Below are positions 1 through 7,084 of a stretch of 15,620 nucleotides of DNA, in pieces (within the stretch, counting starts at the first letter, position 1; each line of letters begins with the position of its first letter). A program made the translations under genes and the position numbers. The stretch covers positions 1 through 15,620 of the forward strand of contig JAEORY010000038.1 in the NCBI GenBank assembly GCA_016840645.1. The letters are read 5' to 3'. The stretch comes from Candidatus Borrarchaeota archaeon (GTDB lineage: Archaea; Asgardarchaeota; Sifarchaeia; Borrarchaeales; Borrarchaeaceae). A model generated the notes under the pieces. That model searched no databases. It saw nothing but the letters and a program-made list of their open reading frames with translations, and was not told the origin of the DNA.

Positions 1-236
1 AGATTAAGGCATATACCGAAAGAGAAACTCCACAAATCACAACTATTCAAGAAAATGTGGTTGCAGGTATTCCTGGTGTTGATACAGTGTTAGCAAAACG
101 GCTTTTACTGGAACTAGGAACGATTGAGAGAATATTTAGTTCTGATGAAGAAGAGCATTTAAAAGAAATTAAAGGAATTGGTCCAAAATTAGCCGCAATA
201 ATTAGAGAGATCGCTATTTCTGAATATACAGAATGA
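1..236 (+). CDS. hef: C-terminal end of Hef/XPF-family helicase-nuclease (partial, 5' end outside window)
   Basis: The open frame begins at base 3 and gives the last 77 residues before TGA at 234-236. It contains a tandem helix-hairpin-helix pair: GIPGVDTVLAKRLL (fragment residues 22-35) and IKGIGPKLAAII (56-67). This layout is the (HhH)2 DNA-binding tail that follows the ERCC4 nuclease domain in archaeal Hef and XPF/Mus81 proteins, which cut forked and branched DNA during replication-fork repair. The linker just before the first hairpin (around QENVVAGIPGV) also resembles Hef. The helicase and nuclease domains lie upstream, outside the window. A simpler XPF-type nuclease, or another (HhH)2 protein such as a UvrC-like or ligase tail, cannot be excluded from this fragment. 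The next gene on the same strand starts 109 bases later. Confidence 0.72.
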   Translation, partial: IKAYTERETPQITTIQENVVAGIPGVDTVLAKRLLLELGTIERIFSSDEEEHLKEIKGIGPKLAAIIREIAISEYTE

Positions 237-345
237 AAAGTTAAGAGAAAAACTTTAGAGTTGAATTGAATCACAAATATATACTCAAACATCTGATTTT
301 GTTACACTTCAATGAAATCTTTTGCTACAATAGAGGGCGAAAAAC

Positions 346-1350
346 ATGGAAAATGAGACTTCAGAAGAAAAACGCGTGAAGCAGTGCCCAAACTGCAAGA
401 CTTTCGTGCAATATGATTACTCAGTGTGTCCATCATGTGGGCATTATTTTGATGTACCGAAGAGTGAAAGAAAATTCGTAAGCACACCAGCAAGAAGTCC
501 GCAAATAGGGAGACCCCGTAATATCAATGTCATTATGCTGATGTATTTCTTCTTTGCGGCGTATATGCTCATAAACGGCGCTACAGCAATGATTTTTTTA
601 GCAGCAGAAGGAGGAATTATGGGGGGCTTAATTCTCGTAATTGTAGGAGTTATAGATCTTGTATTGTCATTGCTTACTCGTAGAAGACTTAGAATCGCTT
701 ATTTAGCAGGTCTAGTTATCGGAATCCTAGAAACAGTTGGACTTGTTGGACTTACCGGGCTATATGTGATTCAAACAGGAGATACACTTATTGCATTACC
801 CATGTTCGGGTTGATATTTATGAAAGCTATAATTGTATTTTTGTTACTTCGTGAGAAGAACTATTTCACTGAAGGGTTTAGAAAACAGGAATTACCTGTT
901 AAAGAAAGTATCTCAGGAATACCTGCGACTATATCGTCGTATCAAACAGAATCTACGGAACCTGTAGCACTTGAATATTCAGCTGAATCTTTAGATCAGG
1001 AAATCAAGACTTATTTAAATTCGGCAAAAAATTCATGGAAGATTGCTGAAAAATCTTACAAGAATGCTGTCTGGGTGGAATTCGTTCTTCGTGCTGATGA
1101 TGCAATCAATTCTCTAATCAAAGGACGCTACATTCAACTATTTGGTCCAATAAAACCTAGCATGTCTATAATTCCAATGGTCGAAGCAATTCGGTTGCGG
1201 GGATATCAACTGCCCGAGCGTGAGGATTTTGAGAAATGGATTAACTTTCGTGAAAATATAGCAAAAGGCATAGAAAAACTGGAAGTAGCAGAGATTGTAG
1301 ACGCTTACCCATTTTATGATCAAATCTTCGATAAACTCGGACTTAAGTGA
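346..1350 (+). CDS. Zinc-ribbon, four-helix membrane protein with a possible degenerate HEPN-like C-terminal domain
   Basis: I do not recognise this 334-residue protein as a named family. An N-terminal zinc ribbon has two CxxC pairs (C14/C17 and C28/C31). A basic proline-rich linker follows, then four hydrophobic segments at about residues 60-86, 90-111, 116-142 and 148-168, so it is an integral membrane protein. The soluble tail (about 210-334) is helical and charged. Its first helix (SAKNSWKIAEKSYKNA) and a later RENIAKG at 302-308 recall HEPN domains, in which an arginine is followed four residues on by the catalytic histidine. Here that place is lysine 307, so a HEPN domain, if present, is probably not a nuclease. 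The ATG at 346 follows a purine-rich AGAGGG with suitable spacing. Its function is unknown; regulatory or sensor roles are guesses. Confidence 0.85.
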   Translation: MENETSEEKRVKQCPNCKTFVQYDYSVCPSCGHYFDVPKSERKFVSTPARSPQIGRPRNINVIMLMYFFFAAYMLINGATAMIFLAAEGGIMGGLILVIVGVIDLVLSLLTRRRLRIAYLAGLVIGILETVGLVGLTGLYVIQTGDTLIALPMFGLIFMKAIIVFLLLREKNYFTEGFRKQELPVKESISGIPATISSYQTESTEPVALEYSAESLDQEIKTYLNSAKNSWKIAEKSYKNAVWVEFVLRADDAINSLIKGRYIQLFGPIKPSMSIIPMVEAIRLRGYQLPEREDFEKWINFRENIAKGIEKLEVAEIVDAYPFYDQIFDKLGLK

Positions 1351-1423
1351 TCATTTGAATTTATAATATTTGATTTTTTCTTATTTTTTTATAAAGCCAG
1401 TTCCTTTTAACAATAAATTAAGT

Positions 1424-2224
1424 ATGGTGAGAAGTGTGTCACAGAATACAATAAAACTGGGAGATTACATTTTGCTAATGCATGGAAGGAAAAAACGTTG
1501 GCTTGTAAAGGTTGAGGAAAACAAAGAGTTTCATACACATATTGGCATTATCAACATCGGAAATGTGGTTGGAAAGCCCTATGGTTCTCCAATTATGACC
1601 TCAAAAGATAAACAATGCTGGATCTTCCAACCTGTTCCTTTTGATTACGTTCATAAGTTTCGGCGTCCAACTCAGGTATTGTATCCAAAAGACATTGGAC
1701 TCATTTTGATGATGACAGGAATAGGTCCTGGCAGTCGTGTGGTAGAAGCAGGAACTGGCAGCGGTGCCCTGACGTCAGTTTTGGCATATTATGTTCGTCC
1801 AAATGGAAAAATATTCACTTATGAAAAAAGAGAAGATTTTTTTGAAATTTCAAGTGAGAATATTGCAAAAGCAAAAGTGTATGATTGTGTTGTTCAATAT
1901 AATCAAGATGTAATGGAAGGAATTGTGGAAAAAAACGTCGATGCTGTTGTGATTGATCTTGATACCCCTTGGTTAGTTGTTCAAACTGCAAAGCATGCTC
2001 TTAAAGATGGGGGTTATTTTGTCTCTTTTAGTCCAACGTTTAATCAAATAGAAAAAACCGTTAGCAAACTTGATGAAGAAAATTTCCATGATATACAGAC
2101 ACTTGAATGCTTTTCTAGAGAAATTAAAACAAAAGAAGGTGCTACACGTCCAAACAAATTTACATCTCACCATACGGGATATTTGACTTTTGCAAGAAAA
2201 ACTGCAGCTCAGTTAATAACTTGA
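1424..2224 (+). CDS. trmI: tRNA (adenine-N1)-methyltransferase TrmI (m1A57/58)
   Basis: This is a SAM-dependent Rossmann methyltransferase that puts N1-methyladenosine into the T-loop of tRNA (positions 57/58 in archaea), probably as a tetramer. With the ATG at 1424 it has 266 residues, normal for the family. An N-terminal beta domain (about 1-75) is followed by the family's QVLYPKDIG segment. SAM motif I reads VVEAGTGSG (106-114), motif IV is represented by DLDTPW, and the C-terminus has the typical TRPNKF..HHTGYL block. An in-frame ATG at 1370 would add 18 hydrophobic residues not seen in the family, so I prefer 1424, although neither site has a convincing SD. The gene lies 73 bases after the membrane-protein gene and converges on the lysine-rich gene at 2251. 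Confidence 0.9.
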   Translation: MVRSVSQNTIKLGDYILLMHGRKKRWLVKVEENKEFHTHIGIINIGNVVGKPYGSPIMTSKDKQCWIFQPVPFDYVHKFRRPTQVLYPKDIGLILMMTGIGPGSRVVEAGTGSGALTSVLAYYVRPNGKIFTYEKREDFFEISSENIAKAKVYDCVVQYNQDVMEGIVEKNVDAVVIDLDTPWLVVQTAKHALKDGGYFVSFSPTFNQIEKTVSKLDEENFHDIQTLECFSREIKTKEGATRPNKFTSHHTGYLTFARKTAAQLIT

Positions 2225-2250
2225 ATTAAATTAAAATCATGTATTTCTAC

Positions 2251-3165
2251 TTATTCCTTATTCAATAAGGACAACTTTTTTACTCTACCGTCTAACGATA
2301 AGAGGAATTCGTCATTTTCAATAATTGACCACGCGCCAACTTTCTCCAGATTGACCTCGTGGCGACTTGCAATGTCTTTGAGACCAAAGACTACATCCTT
2401 GCCTTCGACCGTTATTCGATCTACTCCTTCAATACCGCTAATTTCCCTAGGAGTAACAAAAACAACTTTTTTCCAACTTTTTGAGCTTTTATTCGCAATT
2501 TCTTTTAATTCAAAAGGCCTGACTTTAGCACGTTCAAATGATGTATTAAGAGTTTTTTTCAGGGCATTTTCAAGAATTTCGAAGTTTTTGGGATCAACTA
2601 GATTTTTTCCATCACCGGTTTCAATATAAACCATCTCTTCATTACGATCTAAAATGCTAGAAATGCGTGTAATAGGTTTAATTAGTTGATACGAGAATGC
2701 ACTTCCATTTTCTACTAGAAAGGGCTTATCAATAAATTCTAAAACGATATGAAACAGATTGGGATTTAGTTTGAAGACCTGTGGAATATATTTTTTATCA
2801 TAGTCTTCTGAATTAAGCGCAGTTTTTAATCCTTTTTTTAAGGTTATTAAGCCTAATCTGGAAGGAAGAGGATCAACCACCTTGTATTTTTTCCATATTT
2901 TGCCGTTAAGAGGTTTTAAAGCCCAAAGATCAGCGAACTGACTTCTTGAAAAAGCGTTTATATTTAATGCATTTAAAAGATCGATATTTTGCTTGAGTCC
3001 TTCATATTCTTTTATATTATAGCCCCATGATTCAATCAATTGCTGCAAATCGCCTAGTTGTACGCCTTCAATTAATTTCTCTAGTATTTGGGCATTTACG
3101 GAGATTTTTTCTTCAGTCACCTTTTTTTGGGTTGTCTTTTTTTTCTTTTTCTTCGCCCTAGGCAA
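2251..3165 (-). CDS. Orphan protein with a lysine-rich N-terminus
   Basis: I do not recognise this protein. From the TTG at 3165 it has 304 residues, beginning with a nearly pure basic tract (PRAKKKKKK) and then an alpha/beta globular region with no metal-binding or catalytic motif I can name. It has no signal peptide or membrane segment, so it is probably cytoplasmic. The basic tail would suit RNA or ribosome contact, but that is inference. An in-frame ATG at 3192 would give 313 residues. A strong SD (AAAGGAGGGA, 3171-3180 read on the minus strand) lies six bases before the TTG and inside the longer version's coding region, so TTG is the more likely start. The gene is convergent with trmI (26-base gap) and lies downstream of rps25e on the same strand. 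Confidence 0.75.
   Translation of the reverse strand: MPRAKKKKKKTTQKKVTEEKISVNAQILEKLIEGVQLGDLQQLIESWGYNIKEYEGLKQNIDLLNALNINAFSRSQFADLWALKPLNGKIWKKYKVVDPLPSRLGLITLKKGLKTALNSEDYDKKYIPQVFKLNPNLFHIVLEFIDKPFLVENGSAFSYQLIKPITRISSILDRNEEMVYIETGDGKNLVDPKNFEILENALKKTLNTSFERAKVRPFELKEIANKSSKSWKKVVFVTPREISGIEGVDRITVEGKDVVFGLKDIASRHEVNLEKVGAWSIIENDEFLLSLDGRVKKLSLLNKE
2256..2281 (+). terminator. Hairpin plus T-run downstream of trmI
   Basis: CCTTATT-C-AATAAGG is a perfect 7-bp inverted repeat with a one-base centre at 2256-2270. It is followed by a run of T residues at about 2276-2281 when read on the plus strand. It sits 31 bases after the trmI stop and overlaps the last codons of the convergent gene. 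Archaeal termination relies mainly on T-runs, so the hairpin may be incidental. Confidence 0.4.
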
Positions 3166-3170
3166 TTGAG

Positions 3171-3180
3171 TCCCTCCTTT
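3171..3180 (-). promoter_or_regulatory. Shine-Dalgarno site favouring the TTG start at 3165
   Basis: Read on the minus strand this is AAAGGAGGGA, followed by CTCAA and then TTG at 3165. It lies inside the frame of the longer alternative that starts at ATG 3192, which has only a weak AGGG directly before it. Confidence 0.6.
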
Positions 3181-3338
3181 TTTATGGCTCATCCCTGTTT
3201 TATGTTTTTTTTGGTTCTAGGATTTTAGTAAACAGTTTGAAAAAGCCCCAATAAAACCAATTTCATCTATTATATGTCAATCTTAGCAATGAATGAAGCT
3301 AACTGTACCAAAAAAAATAAGGTAAAATCTCAAAAAAT

Positions 3339-3483
3339 TTAGCCTTCTAGGTAAAGATCATCGGAACTGTCTTTAGGGATCGTGAGTTCAACTTCCGAAT
3401 TCTCAGTTTTTATTGTTTCAGCTCGATGTTAATAACTTGAAGTCTTCTTTTACAACTATTTTAGGCTTCCTAAAAGCAGTCAA
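3339..3483 (-). pseudogene. Possible small gene broken by a single-base frameshift
   Basis: The stretch between rps25e and the lysine-rich gene contains two protein-like pieces on the minus strand. The upstream piece reads RKPKIVVKEDFKLLTSS before a TGA at about 3418-3420. The downstream piece reads ETIKTENSEVELTIPKD and continues to DLYLEG and a TAA at 3339-3341. Removing one T near 3420 joins them into one frame of about 48 codons. The composition looks like a genuine charged small protein. I see no SD or clear start; TTG at 3483 is only a candidate. It may be a decayed gene, a programmed shift, a sequencing error, or chance. I recognise no family. Confidence 0.25.
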
Positions 3484-3514
3484 GAATAAATGAGGGGATA
3501 AGGTATTGCTGGAT

Positions 3515-3814
3515 TTAACTGGCACTTACTGGTTTAAAGACCGTAATTCTTGGTGTATGGGCTACTTCTTCTATCAGTTTTTCCGAACGGAGTTCTTCTA
3601 ACAAAACCTTCGCGGTACTTACTCGTAATCCAAATTTTTCAGCAATCAAAGTTGGTGAAATATATTTCAGTTTTGGCAATTCGGCTTTTATAGACTTAAT
3701 TAAATCAGCTTCAAGGTGTATTGAACGTTTTGTTTTTTCTATAGCCTTCGGTTTCTCGCCCCATTTTTTCTTATCGAGTTTACTAATTGGTTTTTTCTTT
3801 TGTCCTTTGCCCAC
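3515..3814 (-). CDS. rps25e: Small-subunit ribosomal protein eS25 (S25e)
   Basis: This small basic protein of the 30S subunit is shared by eukaryotes and TACK/Asgard archaea. From GTG 3814 it has 99 residues: a lysine-rich tail (KGQKKKPISKLDKKKWGEK) and then a winged-helix domain including AELPKLKYISPTLIAEKFGL, VSTAKVLLEEL and a terminal ITVFKP strand, the normal S25e pattern. GTG is preferred because GAGGAGG (3822-3828) lies seven bases upstream and because family members begin right at the basic tail. The longer frame from 3859 would add 15 unrelated residues. Its promoter must lie in the 58 bases before mobile-element copy A, or inside that element. Its presence argues against a euryarchaeal host. 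Confidence 0.9.
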   Translation of the reverse strand: MGKGQKKKPISKLDKKKWGEKPKAIEKTKRSIHLEADLIKSIKAELPKLKYISPTLIAEKFGLRVSTAKVLLEELRSEKLIEEVAHTPRITVFKPVSAS

Positions 3815-3821
3815 TGGATAA

Positions 3822-3828
3822 CCTCCTC
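3822..3828 (-). promoter_or_regulatory. Shine-Dalgarno site fixing the rps25e GTG start
   Basis: On the minus strand this reads GAGGAGG, seven bases before GTG at 3814. A start farther upstream would place this site inside the coding sequence. Confidence 0.75.
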
Positions 3829-3872
3829 TAAATATCGGGGATATTGATATGGAGTTCAAACAAACTCGCTTC

Positions 3873-4130
3873 GTGGACTACCACCTTACAAGTAGGCTGG
3901 CTTCCTGAATCATCCATTCCCCAGCGGGACATGTCAAACAGGCTCAACGGGCAGTCCCTGCCCTGAACGTGATGTGAATTTGAGAACTGGCGAGTGTGAC
4001 CTCAGCTCAATTCTACGTACGGTCTATACGAAACAGTTCTTAAAGGTTACGGAGTATCGTTAAACTGAAAAAAGAAAAAGACGCAATTCATCACCCCAAC
4101 ACGTTGAGGGGGCTTCTTGCGGAGGAGTGA
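3873..4130 (+). mobile_element. IS200/IS605-like non-autonomous element, copy A
   Basis: This 258-bp element has no transposase. It starts GTGGACTACC and carries a left-end hairpin, CCACCTTAC-AA-GTAGGCTGG (3881-3900). An internal GGGCAG-TCC-CTGCCC hairpin lies at 3949-3963. The right end is ACGCAATTCATC, then the hairpin CCCCAACACGTTGAGGGG, then CTTCTTGCGGAGGAGTGA. A CGCAATTCATC-hairpin-CTTCTTGC right end is characteristic of archaeal IS200/IS605 (TnpB) elements, from family knowledge. It matches copy C over its whole length, about 85% by eye. It has no target duplication, as expected for HUH (single-strand, TnpA-type) transposition. It lies between divergent rps25e and psmA. Exact outer boundaries come from comparison with copy C and are approximate. 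Confidence 0.75.
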
Positions 4131-4333
4131 TAAACTTTTCTAATTAACTATTTAACTCCTAGAAGATAGATACATGAAACATATAGAGAAAAGGAACAGA
4201 TATCTGTGGATATAGTTTTAGTTTATGGTGACTTATGTTACTTTATCTAGTATTTCTTAATGGATATATGAAAAGCCTTTTAATGGAGCTTTATGAAAGA
4301 TATAAAAGACGCTTTGTAGTTTTGATTTCACAC
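4131..4333. other. Non-coding spacer between element copy A and the psmA promoter
   Basis: This is AT-rich sequence with stops in all frames. A second TATA-like stretch (GATATAAAAG) lies near 4300, about 80 bases before psmA, and could be an additional promoter. I see no gene, tRNA or repeat here. Confidence 0.5.
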
Positions 4334-4335
4334 AT

Positions 4336-4374
4336 TTTTATATATAAAAAGGATTCACTCTGATTTATGGAGGT
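4336..4374 (+). promoter_or_regulatory. psmA promoter and ribosome-binding site
   Basis: A strong archaeal TATA box (TTTTATATATAAAAA, from about 4336) lies about 40 bases before the psmA ATG. With a normal 25-base offset, transcription would start near 4366, giving a leader of about 15 bases. GGAGGT (4369-4374) lies six bases before the ATG. This promoter probably drives psmA, the SBDS gene and rrp4 together. Confidence 0.65.
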
Positions 4375-4380
4375 TTAAAC

Positions 4381-5100
4381 ATGTTTGCCGCACCAGGATT
4401 GGGATATGACCGTGCAATCACAATATTTTCTCCAGATGGAAGATTATTCCAAGTTGAATATGCAATAGAGGCAGTAAGAAGAGGAACGACTGCTATTGGA
4501 ATTAAGGTGGATGGAGTAGGTGTTGTTTTGGCCGTTGAAAAACGCATTCTCAGTAAACTTGTAGAAGCAGATAGCATAGAAAAAATTTTTAAAATCGATG
4601 AGCATATTGGTGCTGCTATAGCTGGCCTGACAGCAGATGCACGGATCTTAATCAATCAAGCGCGAATTAACTCTCAAATTAATAAGCTTACTTATGACGA
4701 ACCAATTACTGTTGAAGTGTTAACAAGGAAAATCGGTGATTTAAAACAACTTTACACACAACACGCAGGTGTGAGGCCATTTGGTGTAAAATTGCTTATT
4801 GCGGGTTGTGATGATACAGGATCGCATCTATTTATGACTGATCCGTCAGGGACTTATTGGGGTCATCGAGCTGCAGTGATTGGGGCGGGCGCACAAACAG
4901 TTACAGAAGTTTTGGAACAAGGCTATGAATCTACTTTAGATATGGATGGTATAATATTATTAGCATTAAATGCGCTAAAACAGGTTATTGAAGCTGAACT
5001 AGATTCAACTAAGGTTGAAATTTCTTTAATTAATGAAGTTGATAAGAAACTTAAGAAGGTTTCTGACGAGGAGATTACCAAATATATAGAGCGTATGTAG
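4381..5100 (+). CDS. psmA: 20S proteasome alpha subunit
   Basis: This is the alpha subunit of the archaeal 20S proteasome. Its heptameric rings gate substrate entry and bind the PAN or Cdc48 unfoldase; the catalytic threonine is in the beta subunit. The 239-residue protein has the alpha-type N-terminal signature YDRAITIFSPDGRLFQVEYA, followed by AIEAVRRGTTAIGIK and the internal block GVRPFGVKLLIAGCD. The short N-terminus before GYDRA is the gate-forming tail. It begins at ATG after a good SD and TATA box. The SBDS gene starts nine bases after its stop, so the two are very probably cotranscribed. psmA next to SBDS and rrp4 is a widespread archaeal arrangement. Confidence 0.97.
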   Translation: MFAAPGLGYDRAITIFSPDGRLFQVEYAIEAVRRGTTAIGIKVDGVGVVLAVEKRILSKLVEADSIEKIFKIDEHIGAAIAGLTADARILINQARINSQINKLTYDEPITVEVLTRKIGDLKQLYTQHAGVRPFGVKLLIAGCDDTGSHLFMTDPSGTYWGHRAAVIGAGAQTVTEVLEQGYESTLDMDGIILLALNALKQVIEAELDSTKVEISLINEVDKKLKKVSDEEITKYIERM

Positions 5101-5109
5101 GCTGTTTTT

Positions 5110-5838
5110 ATGGGACTTCGCAGAGATACACGTATTCTTAAATGGGAAGACTTAGTTATAGCACGACTAATAACTCGTGGAGAACGATTTGAAATATTAG
5201 TAGATCCTGATTTAGCACAGGATTACAGATCAGGAAAGGATATAGATATACGTGAAATCCTTGAGGGAGATATTATTTTCGAAGACGTTCGTAAAGGGCT
5301 AAAGGCATCTGAAGAAAAGCTGCAAGAAATATTTGAAACTAATGATCCTTTCGAAATTGCAAGAACTGTTTTAACTGACGGTGAAATCCATCTAACTTCA
5401 GAGCAACGAAAACGGATGCTAGAAGAGAAAAGAAACCAAGTTATAGATTATATCGTCAGAAACAGTATAAATCCGCAAACTAAGCTTCCACATCCTCCTT
5501 CACGAATCGAACGTGCTATAGATGAGGCAAAAGTATCAATAGCTCCATTTCAGGAAGTTGAAACTCAAGCAAAAAGAATCGTTAAAGAAATCTCGGCACA
5601 GATCCCGATTCGAATGGAAAAACTTCAATTTGCAGTGAAAATACCTGCTGAGTTCACAGGAAAGGGTTACGGTATCGTATCTCGATTTGGAACTATCAAA
5701 AAAGATGAATGGCAAAATGATGGGAGTTGGGTTGCGATTATTGATATCCCAGCGGGACTTCAGAGCGCACTTAAAGATGAAATCAACCATCTTACGAAAG
5801 GTCGGGCTCAAATAAAAATAGTAGAGGATAAAAAATAA
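5110..5838 (+). CDS. SBDS/SDO1 ribosome maturation factor
   Basis: This is the archaeal homologue of the Shwachman-Bodian-Diamond protein, which in eukaryotes works with EFL1 to release eIF6 from the nascent large subunit. Its role in archaeal 50S maturation is inferred from homology. It has 242 residues, the usual archaeal length. The N-terminal domain includes LITRGERFEILVDPDLAQ and, later, ARTVLTDGEIHLTSEQRK. The central helical domain includes VRNSINPQTKLPHPPSRIE, a hallmark of the family. The C-terminal ferredoxin-like domain includes LQFAVKIP. It sits nine bases after psmA and 17 bases before rrp4. The SD is weak, and translational coupling to psmA is plausible. Confidence 0.96.
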   Translation: MGLRRDTRILKWEDLVIARLITRGERFEILVDPDLAQDYRSGKDIDIREILEGDIIFEDVRKGLKASEEKLQEIFETNDPFEIARTVLTDGEIHLTSEQRKRMLEEKRNQVIDYIVRNSINPQTKLPHPPSRIERAIDEAKVSIAPFQEVETQAKRIVKEISAQIPIRMEKLQFAVKIPAEFTGKGYGIVSRFGTIKKDEWQNDGSWVAIIDIPAGLQSALKDEINHLTKGRAQIKIVEDKK

Positions 5839-5855
5839 GAGAAGGTCTTTAAATT

Positions 5856-6533
5856 ATGTCAGTACTTTTTAAAAATCGGCAATTAGTAGTACCAGGTGAA
5901 TTACTCGCTGAAGGCGATTTTAGGGCTGGTGAGGGGGCATATCGAGAAAATGGTAAGATTATTGCATCCCTAATTGGATTAGCAGCACTCAAAGGAAAGA
6001 CGATTTATGTTACTGCTTTGGCAGGATCGTATATACCCTATATAGATGACATCGTAATTGGGAAAGTGTATAATATCTCTCTAACTTCGTGGCATGTGGA
6101 CATCTGTTCGCCTTACGCTGGCATTCTGCATATTTCAAATGTCATAAGACGACCATTTAATGCATCAAAATCGGACCTTAGGGAGATATTTGACATAGGA
6201 GACATCATTGTCGCAAAAGTAATCGCATTTGATCGACTCCAAGATCCTGCGCTAACAGTAAAAGGCCGAGACCTTGGAAAATTGAGAGGTGGCACAATAA
6301 TTGAAATACCTCCATCAAAGATACCTCGACTGATTGGACGTAAAGGATCTATGATCAACATGATTAAAGAGCAAACTCAAGCAAGAATTGCTGTTGGTCA
6401 AAATGGCAGGATATGGATTTTAGGTCAGGAGGCTGGGGATGAGATTCAAGTTATCCGCGCCATTAGAAAGATAGAGAGGGAAGCCCATACAACTGGTCTA
6501 ACAGACAGAGTTCGTGAATTATTTGTTGATTAG
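5856..6533 (+). CDS. rrp4: Exosome RNA-binding subunit Rrp4
   Basis: Rrp4 forms the RNA-binding cap of the archaeal exosome, a 3'-to-5' RNA degrading and tailing complex built on an Rrp41/Rrp42 hexamer. The 225-residue protein has the expected order: an N-terminal domain with VVPGELLAEGDFRAGEG (11-27), an S1 domain (about 66-138), and a KH domain with the GRKG loop at 161-164. A GAAGG site precedes the ATG. The gene follows SBDS by 17 bases. In many archaea rrp41 and rrp42 come next; here they do not, and a T-rich stretch and a gap of 127 bases follow. Confidence 0.96.
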   Translation: MSVLFKNRQLVVPGELLAEGDFRAGEGAYRENGKIIASLIGLAALKGKTIYVTALAGSYIPYIDDIVIGKVYNISLTSWHVDICSPYAGILHISNVIRRPFNASKSDLREIFDIGDIIVAKVIAFDRLQDPALTVKGRDLGKLRGGTIIEIPPSKIPRLIGRKGSMINMIKEQTQARIAVGQNGRIWILGQEAGDEIQVIRAIRKIEREAHTTGLTDRVRELFVD

Positions 6534-6563
6534 ATCGATCCATTAACGCCCTCAATTCTAACC

Positions 6564-6575
6564 TTTGTTTTTTCT
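6564..6575 (+). terminator. T-run downstream of rrp4
   Basis: A T-rich tract (TTTGTTTTTTCTT) begins about 30 bases after the rrp4 stop and has no strong hairpin. T-runs are enough for archaeal termination. It would close the psmA-SBDS-rrp4 transcript before the cyclophilin-like gene. Confidence 0.4.
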
Positions 6576-6660
6576 TATTGAACTTCTACTCAGAGAAATT
6601 GGATATTATTATTTAAATTAAAAAACAGCATTTTATGAGAAGCAAAGTAAGGCGATTTAG

Positions 6661-7038
6661 ATGAGCGAGATTACAAAGGTGCAAACAATTTTTGAAATTG
6701 GTGAGAATTCTGCGATTGGCGAATTATATCGTATTAAGGCACCTCTTACTTACGCAGCGATATTAGACATCCTTCCTCACACTGACAAAGCATCTGTATA
6801 CAAAAATGCACAGATAGCTATTCGAATACCTGGCACAATAGGATTAGAAAAATCAACAAAAGAAATTGATAAGGGCGATATTGCTTATTGGCCCTTAGGA
6901 AAAAGTATATGTGTCTATTATGATAAGATTGAGCCATATAGTCCGGTAAACATTGTAGGCAAGATATTAGAGGGATTAGACTATTTTAAGGATGTCAAAA
7001 CTGGTAGGACGGATATTACAATCAGAAAAAAAGAGTAA
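6661..7038 (+). CDS. Cyclophilin-like fold protein (Cyclophil_like family, TM1367 type)
   Basis: This 125-residue protein has the pattern of the small prokaryotic cyclophilin-like family (Pfam Cyclophil_like, formerly DUF369). It has an N-terminal strand, then IGELYRIKAPLTYAAILDILP (19-39), the hallmark GDIAYWPLGKSICVYY (72-87), and a PVNIVGKI strand (95-102). The family has a cyclophilin-type beta barrel, but peptidyl-prolyl isomerase activity is not established, and I assign no reaction. It starts at ATG 6661 after an AAGGCGA sequence. It is separated from rrp4 by 127 bases and a T-run, so it probably has its own promoter; a TATTATTTAAATTAA stretch lies near 6605-6620. A mobile-element scar follows it directly. 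Confidence 0.85.
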   Translation: MSEITKVQTIFEIGENSAIGELYRIKAPLTYAAILDILPHTDKASVYKNAQIAIRIPGTIGLEKSTKEIDKGDIAYWPLGKSICVYYDKIEPYSPVNIVGKILEGLDYFKDVKTGRTDITIRKKE

Positions 7039-7084
7039 TGGAATTTTTGAAATTGGCTCTGTTACATTCTACATTTAACTTATG

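Noticed and set aside
1370..1423. Longer N-terminus for trmI from ATG 1370.
   Set aside because: It adds a hydrophobic stretch absent from the family and lies in a T-rich, promoter- or terminator-like region.
3380..3400. GAGTTCAACTTCC resembles a tRNA T-loop.
   Set aside because: No acceptor pairing, D-arm or anticodon arm can be assembled around it, and the minus strand here reads as a peptide.
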